A stretch of DNA of 64,000 nucleotides, from assembly GCF_002245215.1 (NCBI RefSeq), contig NZ_NPMR01000002.1, forward strand, positions 909,557 through 973,556, in the 5' to 3' direction. The position numbers and the translations under genes were made by a program. Positions 58,428-64,000 of the stretch are shown here, piece after piece. Below the pieces are notes generated by a model, which worked only from the letters and a program-made list of their open reading frames with translations, was not told the DNA's origin and searched no databases. Source of the stretch: Microbacterium sp. Yaish 1 (lineage in GTDB: Bacteria; Actinomycetota; Actinomycetes; Actinomycetales; Microbacteriaceae). Every line of letters begins with the position of its first letter. Positions within the stretch are counted from its first letter, which is position 1.

Positions 58428-58871
58428 GTGGAACTCATGGCGGTGGCGGTCGTCCTGGCCTGCCTGTTAGCGGTAACAGGTGGGATCGGAGTCTTCCTGC
58501 GGTGGCGTGCCTCGCAGCCCTACCCCATCCCCCGTTTCGACGTCGTCGACCCGCGTCGGCTCGGCGCTGCTCCCGATGCGCTGGGCCGGACCGCGACGCT
58601 CCTGCAGTTCAGCACCGAGACCTGTCATCGCTGCCCGGCCGTGCACCGCACGCTCGCGGAGATGGCGCGCGACTGCGACGACGTCGTCCACCTCGACATC
58701 GACGTGACCGACCGCCCCGACATCGCGCGTCGGTTCCAGATCGCGCAGACGCCCACGACGCTGGTCCTCGACGGGCGAGGCGTCGTGCGCACGCGTTTCG
58801 GCGGTGCACCTCGCCGGGATGTCGTGCAGCTCGAGATCCTGAGGCTGCGAGCCGACTCCGCCTCGGTCTGA
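58428..58871 (+). CDS. membrane-anchored thioredoxin-like protein
   Basis: The 147-residue protein has an N-terminal membrane helix (MAVAVVLACLLAVTGGIGVF), then a thioredoxin fold: LLQFSTETCHRCPAVHRTLAEM with the CHRC redox pair near residue 65, DIDVTDRPDIARRFQIAQTPTTLVLDGRG with the cis-Pro after QTPT. CHRC is unusual beside the CGPC of thioredoxin. I choose the GTG at 58428 because TACTGT ends eight bases before it; ATG 58437 is an alternative. Active-site orientation predicts the domain is cytosolic or exposed depending on helix topology, which I cannot decide. Confidence 0.8.
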   Translation: MELMAVAVVLACLLAVTGGIGVFLRWRASQPYPIPRFDVVDPRRLGAAPDALGRTATLLQFSTETCHRCPAVHRTLAEMARDCDDVVHLDIDVTDRPDIARRFQIAQTPTTLVLDGRGVVRTRFGGAPRRDVVQLEILRLRADSASV

Positions 58872-58992
58872 GCGCGCGGACGGAAGCTGTCAAGACGTTC
58901 CGGCGAGGGGCGGGCCGACCTAGGCTCGACGCAAGCGCACACCGCGCCGTCTCGATGCGGCACCTCAGCTGCCGCCTGTGAAGAGGAGAGTC

Positions 58993-59418
58993 ATGAGCGT
59001 CACGAGCGAAGCAACCACCAGCTGGAAGGGCAGCCTCACGGAGGGGTCCGGTCAGATCGCCCTGGAGAGCTCGAACCAGGGACCGTTCGAGGTCAACTGG
59101 AAGGCACGCAGCGAAGGCTCCAGCGCAGTGACCACTCCCGAGGAGCTGATCGCCGCCGCGCACTCCTCGTGCTTCTCGATGGCGCTCTCCCACGCCCTGG
59201 CCGAGAACGGCACGCCGCCCGAGTCGGTCGAGACCACGGCATCGGTGACCTTCATCCCGGGCACGGGCATCACCGGTTCCCACCTCAACGTCAACGCCGT
59301 CGTCCCGGGACTGTCCGCCGAGGACTTCGACCGGCTGGCGCAGGAGGCCAAGAGCGGATGCCCCGTCTCGGCCGCCCTCGCCGGCATCGAGATCACCCTC
59401 GAGGCCACGCTTGGCTGA
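58993..59418 (+). CDS. OsmC family peroxidase-like protein
   Basis: OsmC/Ohr proteins reduce organic peroxides with two cysteines. Both are present in the 141-residue protein: AAHSSCFSMALSHALAENG near residue 55 and EAKSGCPVSAALAGIEI near 123. The OsmC type (TPEELIAAAHSSCF) rather than Ohr is favoured by the motif. AGAGGAGAG precedes the ATG. It is first of two genes; the epimerase gene starts inside its end. Confidence 0.93.
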   Translation: MSVTSEATTSWKGSLTEGSGQIALESSNQGPFEVNWKARSEGSSAVTTPEELIAAAHSSCFSMALSHALAENGTPPESVETTASVTFIPGTGITGSHLNVNAVVPGLSAEDFDRLAQEAKSGCPVSAALAGIEITLEATLG

Positions 59419-60325
59419 TCAGGGCTCCGCGGGCCGCGTCGTCGTCGCGGGTGCGTCCGGTCTCATCGGACGCGCCCTCGTCGACGCGCTGCGCGAGGAC
59501 GGGATCGAGGTCACGCGCCTCGTCCGCCGCTCCCCCGTCGCGGCCGACGAGGTCCAGTGGTTCCCCGGGGAGCGTCCGCTCGACCCCGGCGTCCTCGACG
59601 GCGCCCGCGCCGTGGTGGGACTCAACGGCGCGAGCATCGGCCGCTTCCCGTGGACCCGTTCGTACAAGCACGAGCTCGTGTGGTCGCGCCTGCTCCCGAC
59701 GGAGACCCTCGCGACGGCCGTCCGCGCGCTCGGGTCGGATGCTCCGGCGTTCCTGTCGTCATCGGCCGTCGGCTACTATCCGACCCGTCCCGGGGTCCGC
59801 ATGACCGAGACCGCGCCGCGCGGCGATTCCTTCCTCGCCGATCTGTGCGGCGAGTGGGAGACGGCCGCCCTGACCGCGCGCGAGCGCGCGCGGGTCGTGC
59901 TGCTGCGGACGGCGCCGGTCGTGCATCCCGAGGGCGTGCTGAAGCCGCTCATGCTGCTGACCCGCGCCGGCTTGTCGGGGCCGATCGGCCGAGGCACGCA
60001 GGTGTGGCCCTGGATCTCGCTCGTGGACGAGGTCGCGGCCATCCGCCACCTCATCGACGCCGACGTCGCCGGCCCGGTGAACCTCACGGGGCCGACGCGC
60101 GCGACGGCCAACGACCTGGGCTTCTCCCTGGCCATGAGGATGAACCGCCCGTACCTGGTCCGCGCTCCCGAGTGGGGGCTGCGGCTCGTGCTCGGGCGCG
60201 ATGCCACCGAGGCGTTGCTGACCAACGACACCGACGTCGCTCCGGCGGTGCTGCAGAAGTCGGGCTTCGTCTTCACGCACGAGCGCGTCGAGGACGCCAT
60301 CCGCGCCGTCGTCCCGCCCCGCTGA
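59411..60325 (+). CDS. TIGR01777 family epimerase (SDR39U1-like)
   Basis: The 304-residue protein has the NAD(P) motif VVVAGASGLIGRALVDAL near residue 10, GLNGASIGRFPWTRSYK near 70, FLSSSAVGYYPTRPG near 115 (Ser/Tyr region) and the family end domain RAPEWGLRLVLGRDATEALLTNDTDVAPAVLQKSGF. Substrate unknown. The TTG start overlaps the osmC-like gene by eight bases. Confidence 0.9.
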   Translation: MADQGSAGRVVVAGASGLIGRALVDALREDGIEVTRLVRRSPVAADEVQWFPGERPLDPGVLDGARAVVGLNGASIGRFPWTRSYKHELVWSRLLPTETLATAVRALGSDAPAFLSSSAVGYYPTRPGVRMTETAPRGDSFLADLCGEWETAALTARERARVVLLRTAPVVHPEGVLKPLMLLTRAGLSGPIGRGTQVWPWISLVDEVAAIRHLIDADVAGPVNLTGPTRATANDLGFSLAMRMNRPYLVRAPEWGLRLVLGRDATEALLTNDTDVAPAVLQKSGFVFTHERVEDAIRAVVPPR

Positions 60326-60326
60326 G

Positions 60327-60776
60327 TCAGACGCGCCGCTCGGCGCGCTCGAGAGAGATCGCCGTGCGCACCGCCTGACGCGCGCGTCGCCGGTCGCCCG
60401 CGCCGTCATAGGCGAGCCCGAGCCGGAACCAGGCGCGCCAGTCCTCGGGCGCCTCCTCGACGGCTTCGCGGTACCGCGGGAAGAGAGCGTCGGCCTCGAC
60501 GCGATCGGGGCGACCGCTCGGTGACAGGTCGATGCTCTCCTCCGGCAGCGCCGACTCCTGCTCGAGGCGCCGGCCGAGCCGCGACGCGCTCGCGCCGAAC
60601 GCCAGCTCGCGCCAGAGCGCCCAGGCCGCGATGACCGGCAGCACGATGAGCGCCACGCCCATCACGACCCCCATGGGCTCGCCCGTCATGACCAGCAGCA
60701 CGGCGCGCTGCGCGACGAAGACGATGTACAGCGCGAGGAGCGCTGCCATGATCAGCGTCAGGATGCGAGTGCTCAT
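60327..60776 (-). CDS. small membrane protein with TPR-like tail
   Basis: The 149-residue protein has two membrane helices (ILTLIMAALLALYIVFVAQ and VVMGVALIVLPVIAAWALW) and a cytosolic C-terminus resembling one TPR unit (DWRAWFRLGLAYDGAGDRRRARQAVRTAI). Function unknown. The ATG overlaps the dapB stop as ATGA; its own stop is one base from the convergent epimerase gene. Confidence 0.8.
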   Translation of the reverse strand: MSTRILTLIMAALLALYIVFVAQRAVLLVMTGEPMGVVMGVALIVLPVIAAWALWRELAFGASASRLGRRLEQESALPEESIDLSPSGRPDRVEADALFPRYREAVEEAPEDWRAWFRLGLAYDGAGDRRRARQAVRTAISLERAERRV

Positions 60777-61588
60777 GCTCCGGTGACGCGCGCGACCTGG
60801 CCGGGGACGTCGCCTTCGTCGCCCGGACCCGGCGCCGCCGCCGCCGACGGCGGACGGATGCCGATGTCGATGAAGCTGTCGAGACCGACCGTGATCCCCC
60901 GAGCCTCTCGTGCGGCATCGAGAGCGATACGGATGCCGGGCTCGTACGCACGGGCGGGATCGATCGTGTCGTGCACGATCGACAGCGCCTCGCCCGGGCC
61001 CGAGAGGATGGTCTCCTGGCGGGCGACGACGCCGGGCCGGCGCAGCGAGTGGATCGGGACGCTCGCGACCTTCTGTCCGCGGGCGCGCTGGTCGGCGTGC
61101 GGCGACTCGACGGGGCCGACCCCGGCGCGGGCTGCGGCGATGAGCTCGGCCGTGCGGACCGCGGTGCCACTGGGCGAGTCGACCTTCGTCTCGCGATGGG
61201 CCTCGATGATCTCGATCGACGGGAAGAGCGCGGCTGCCGCGGCGGCGAGAGCGCTGCCGACGACCGAGCCGAGCGAGAAGTTGGGGATGAAGACGACGCC
61301 GACGCCGGCAGCCTCGACCGCGGGCCGGACCTGGGCGATGCGTTCCTGGGACCAGCCCGATGTGCCGACGAGCACGTTGATGCCGCGCTCGACGGCCGCT
61401 CGGACGACATCCGTCGACACGGCGGGGGTCGACGCGTCGACGACGAGGTCGGCGCCTTCGAGCTCGTCGAGACTGCTGCGACTGGTCAGGACCGCGGAGA
61501 TCTCGAAGCCGTCGGATGCCTCGATGACGTCTCGGATGATGCCGCCGAGCTTTCCGGTGCCGCCCACGAGGGCCACGCGCGTGGTCAT
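60773..61588 (-). CDS. dapB: 4-hydroxy-tetrahydrodipicolinate reductase
   Basis: DapB reduces the DapA product with NAD(P)H. The 271-residue protein has VALVGGTGKLGG at the start, VVDASTPA near 50, VGTSGWSQE near 77 and the active-site EAHRETKVDSPSGTA near 132. The family usually has HH here; the second His is Arg, while the catalytic first His and the Lys are kept. The C-terminal 20 residues (SAAAAPGPGDEGDVPG) are an extra tail. GGTGG lies before the ATG. Confidence 0.93.
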   Translation of the reverse strand: MTTRVALVGGTGKLGGIIRDVIEASDGFEISAVLTSRSSLDELEGADLVVDASTPAVSTDVVRAAVERGINVLVGTSGWSQERIAQVRPAVEAAGVGVVFIPNFSLGSVVGSALAAAAAALFPSIEIIEAHRETKVDSPSGTAVRTAELIAAARAGVGPVESPHADQRARGQKVASVPIHSLRRPGVVARQETILSGPGEALSIVHDTIDPARAYEPGIRIALDAAREARGITVGLDSFIDIGIRPPSAAAAPGPGDEGDVPGQVARVTGA

Positions 61589-61598
61589 GACCACCAGC

Positions 61599-62420
61599 CT
61601 ACGCGGGCGCGAACTGCACGAACGTGTCCCAGGCGAGCTTGACGACCAGGATCGACAGGACGACGAGGAACACGATGCGCACGAAGCCGCTGCCGTTCCT
61701 CGTCGCCATGCGCGCGCCGATGAACCCGCCCGTCATGTTCGCCGCGGCCATCACGACGGCCAGGAGCAGCAGGATCTCGCCGTGCACCCCGTAGACGAGG
61801 AGCGCCGCGAGGTTCGTGGTGAGGTTGGCGATCTTCGCGTTGACGCTCGCCTGCAGGAAGCCGTACCCGAGCACGGCGACGAGGAGGATGACGAAGAACG
61901 AACCGGTGCCGGGACCGAGGATGCCGTCGTAAAAGCCGACGACGAGTCCAATGAGTGCCGAGCGCCACACGATCGCCGCCCGGGACTCGTGGCGCGGCTC
62001 GTGATGCAGGCCCATCTTGGGCTTGAGCAGCGTATAGATCGCGACCGCGACGACCGCGACGAGGACGATCGGGGTCAGGAGCTCCCGGGGGACGTAGCGC
62101 GACAGCGCGGCCCCCACGGCCGATCCGGCGAAAGCTCCGGCCACGAGCGGCACGAGCAGCACCAGCTGCACCCGGATGCGACGCAGGTAGACCCAGCTCG
62201 CCGAGAGCGTGCCCGCGAAGGACGACAGCTTGTTCGTCCCGAGGATGAACGGCGTCGCGACATCCTTCGGCACGCCGATGACGAGCGCGGGAAGCTGGAT
62301 CAGCCCTCCCCCGCCGACGACCGCGTCGACCCATCCAGCCACCCCGGCTGCGACGACGAGGAAGATCAGCGCTGAGACGGAGACGGGGAGCCAGTCGGCG
62401 AGCAGAGGACCATCGAGCAC
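61599..62420 (-). CDS. TSUP/TauE-SafE family permease
   Basis: The 273-residue protein has eight membrane helices and the two family repeats: GWVDAVVGGGGLIQLPALV near residue 30 and VGFYDGILGPGTGSFFVILL near 165. The family moves sulfite, sulfonates or organic anions; the substrate is not readable. I start at the GTG with GGAGA eight bases upstream; a TTG 12 codons earlier lacks a ribosome site. It reads toward dapB with a 10-bp gap. Confidence 0.88.
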   Translation of the reverse strand: MLDGPLLADWLPVSVSALIFLVVAAGVAGWVDAVVGGGGLIQLPALVIGVPKDVATPFILGTNKLSSFAGTLSASWVYLRRIRVQLVLLVPLVAGAFAGSAVGAALSRYVPRELLTPIVLVAVVAVAIYTLLKPKMGLHHEPRHESRAAIVWRSALIGLVVGFYDGILGPGTGSFFVILLVAVLGYGFLQASVNAKIANLTTNLAALLVYGVHGEILLLLAVVMAAANMTGGFIGARMATRNGSGFVRIVFLVVLSILVVKLAWDTFVQFAPA

Positions 62421-62483
62421 CGATCGATTCTCCGGTTCGGTGAGCGCCGCGTCCAATCGGCGGAGCCGGGCTCGCGCCGCGGC

Positions 62484-63059
62484 TCAGCCGCGCATGTCGC
62501 TGAAGAACGCCGTCTTGGCTCGGGTGTAGTCGTCGTAATCGGCCTTGCCCGCGTTCGCGGCCGACAGGCGACGCTTGAGGTCCTGATACCGAGCGCGGAG
62601 CACGGAGTCGGAACAAAGCGCGTCGCGGAATCGCACCGTCTCGCGTGCCCACGGCGAATCCGAGCGGCGCACGTGCAGGATCACGTCGGCGCCGGGCGCG
62701 ACGTAGAGCCGCTTCTCCCAGACCTCGTCGGGGACGTCGTCGACGCCCCGTGGGATGTCGCGGCTGACGCCGGGCGAATCGGGGCGGGATCCCCACTCGC
62801 GGCGGAAGCCCGCGGGCCGGAGTCGCGCGCTGAGCTCGTCTTCGGCCGGCAGCGGGAGGATGGCGACCTGGAGGTCGATGACGGGCTTGGCGTCGAGTCC
62901 CGGAACCGCCGTCGACCCGATGTGGTCGAAGCGAGCGGCATCCGCCCCCGGCAGCCCGTCGAGCGCTGCTCGGATGCGATCGAGAATCGCGCGGGCCTCG
63001 ACGATCCACACCGGATCGTGCGGCTGGAGCTGCGCGGGGTTGCGGGGCTCTTCGGCCAT
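62484..63059 (-). CDS. GrpB family protein (nucleotidyltransferase fold)
   Basis: The 191-residue protein has HIGSTAVPGLDAKPVIDLQVA near residue 45, the GrpB/UPF0157 signature related to the GS...DxD nucleotidyltransferase motif, and RFRDALCSDSVLRARYQDLKRRL with DYTRAKTAFF near the end. Substrate unknown. In some proteins this domain is fused to dephospho-CoA kinase. Only 4 bp follow the phosphatase gene, so the two are cotranscribed. Confidence 0.88.
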   Translation of the reverse strand: MAEEPRNPAQLQPHDPVWIVEARAILDRIRAALDGLPGADAARFDHIGSTAVPGLDAKPVIDLQVAILPLPAEDELSARLRPAGFRREWGSRPDSPGVSRDIPRGVDDVPDEVWEKRLYVAPGADVILHVRRSDSPWARETVRFRDALCSDSVLRARYQDLKRRLSAANAGKADYDDYTRAKTAFFSDMRG

Positions 63060-63063
63060 CGGC

Positions 63064-63663
63064 TCAGACGGGAAGGATGTCGGGAAGGCCCGTGCGCAGT
63101 TCGACCGGGAGGTGCGAGAGGTCGTTGTGCGACACCATCGTCCAGGGGCGGCCGGGGCGCTGCGCGAGCACGGTCAGCCCGCAGTGCGCCTGGTTGATCG
63201 TGAGCCAGCGCCAGTCGGGCGCCTGCAACACCTCTCGGACGAACCACGCGATGACGAAGTTATGGGTGATCAGCAGCTCGTGGGTGTCGGGCTTGCGCGC
63301 GAGGAACTCCCCGACGGCGTCCGCCATCTGCGCCGCACCGGCCTCGGTCTCGGCCTCGGTGTACGACCCGAAGAAGGGTTCGTAGGCCGCGGGAGTGTCG
63401 GGCGTCATCCCGGTCGGGACGCAGTCGAACAGCAGCGACGAAGCCTGCGGCGCCAGGGCGGGGAGGCGCTTGGCGACGGCGCGGGCCGTTTCTTGAGCGC
63501 GCTCGAGCGGCGAGTGCCACACCGCGTCGAGCGGCACGCCGGAGATGCGATCGGCCAGCAGCTCGGCTTGACGGCGCCCACGGGGAGACAGCGGACCGTC
63601 TTCGAGACCGTGCTCGGCGTCCTGATGCTCTCCGTGGCGCACGAGATAGAGATACTGCGTCAC
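63064..63663 (-). CDS. histidine phosphatase family protein
   Basis: The 199-residue protein has the catalytic motif YLVRHGEHQD near residue 5, SPLERAQETARAVA near 55 and the second His in LLITHNFVIAWFVREVL near 135, as in phosphoglycerate-mutase-like phosphatases. Substrate unknown. I start at the GTG just before TQYLYLVRHGE; an upstream GTG would add 13 residues that homologues lack. Confidence 0.87.
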   Translation of the reverse strand: MTQYLYLVRHGEHQDAEHGLEDGPLSPRGRRQAELLADRISGVPLDAVWHSPLERAQETARAVAKRLPALAPQASSLLFDCVPTGMTPDTPAAYEPFFGSYTEAETEAGAAQMADAVGEFLARKPDTHELLITHNFVIAWFVREVLQAPDWRWLTINQAHCGLTVLAQRPGRPWTMVSHNDLSHLPVELRTGLPDILPV

Positions 63664-63748
63664 AGAAGCTCGATTCGAAACGATGAACAGGGCGCCATCC
63701 ACCCTACGTCACCCCTCAGACAGCCGCTCCGAGGGATCACGGATCGGA

Positions 63749-64000
63749 TCACTCAACGGCGCGCGCGATCTCCGCGAGATGCGAGCGGCCGAGCCGGGCG
63801 CCGACACCCTGCACGAGCTGGTCGACGTGCGCGGGCCGGCTCGCGTTCACGATCGGCGCCGTGACGACGCGCTGAGCGAGAAGCCACGAGACCGCGATCG
63901 CCGCCGTCGAAACCGACAGCTCCTCCGAGATGCGGTCGAGCGCCTTCAGCGTCCGGGCGCCGCGACGGTTCATCCAGGCGGCGAGCTGCGAGCCGCGCAC
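63749..64000 (-). CDS. aldo/keto reductase, C-terminal part (cut by window edge)
   Basis: Eighty-three residues are visible; the gene continues beyond the right edge. LDRISEELSVSTAAIAVSWLLAQ followed by VTAPIVNASRPAHVDQLVQGV is the typical C-terminal NADPH-binding block of aldo/keto reductases. The catalytic Tyr/Lys region is outside the window. Confidence 0.8.
   Translation of the reverse strand: MRGSQLAAWMNRRGARTLKALDRISEELSVSTAAIAVSWLLAQRVVTAPIVNASRPAHVDQLVQGVGARLGRSHLAEIARAVE

Noticed and set aside
60900..61100. Loss of the second active-site histidine in DapB as a sign of inactivation
   Set aside because: The catalytic first His, the Lys and the PSGTA motif are intact, so the enzyme should work.

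Overview
The window is GC-rich, with GTG and TTG starts common and genes packed in ATGA/GTGA-overlapping operons. Its gene content points to a Gram-positive actinomycete: PriA in place of separate HisA/TrpF, clgR-DUF3046-recA-recX, RNase J with FtsK, DUF1844 beside infC, ThyX and a gluABCD uptake operon. Micrococcales, family Microbacteriaceae (Microbacterium-like), is the best guess. I see no tRNA, rRNA, CRISPR array, transposase or prophage; nearly everything is chromosomal core.

Layout. 0.3-1.7 kb: SatD-type protein with a membrane partner. 1.7-9.8 kb: arginine operon reading leftward, argC-J-B-D-F, then a membrane acyltransferase-like gene, then argH; argR and argG are missing from it. 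A 23-codon ORF with eight arginine codons lies upstream of argC. 9.8-16.0 kb: two ABC-2 exporters, one with its own winged-helix regulator, and a stand-alone AAA ATPase. 16.1-19.7 kb: pheST. 19.8-23.2 kb: gluABCD. 23.4-25.8 kb: infC-rpmI-rplT-RNA methyltransferase, where infC appears to start with AUC. 25.8-30.1 kb: DUF1844, SseB and the histidine genes hisC-B-H-priA. 30.2-31.5 kb: divergent LysM gene and lexA sharing SOS boxes. 31.5-39.7 kb: S9 peptidase, hflX, an RsmC-like methyltransferase, dapF, GNAT, miaA, miaB.

39.7-46.4 kb is the accessory highlight: a SipW-type signal peptidase encoded between three exported proteins (two sharing a SipW-like signal region, one with an LPxTG-like anchor), facing a very large STAND/LuxR-type regulator whose promoter carries TAGTCC repeats at 21-22 bp spacing. 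It recalls the tapA-sipW-tasA matrix locus of Bacillus but is built differently. 46.4-55.8 kb: recX, recA (SOS box, leader stem-loop), DUF3046, clgR, cinA, pgsA, ftsK, rnj, dapA.

55.8-57.0 kb holds a DUF559/PD-(D/E)XK gene bracketed by two ~89-bp imperfect palindromes of one family, followed by a G-quadruplex-type GGGGCGC array before a NUDIX gene. 57.6-64 kb: thyX, thioredoxin-like, OsmC, TIGR01777 epimerase, dapB, TSUP permease, GrpB, phosphoglycerate-mutase-like phosphatase and the end of an aldo/keto reductase. Many genes with their own promoter show TANNNT only 6-8 nt before the start codon, suggesting widespread leaderless transcripts; I used this to choose several starts.
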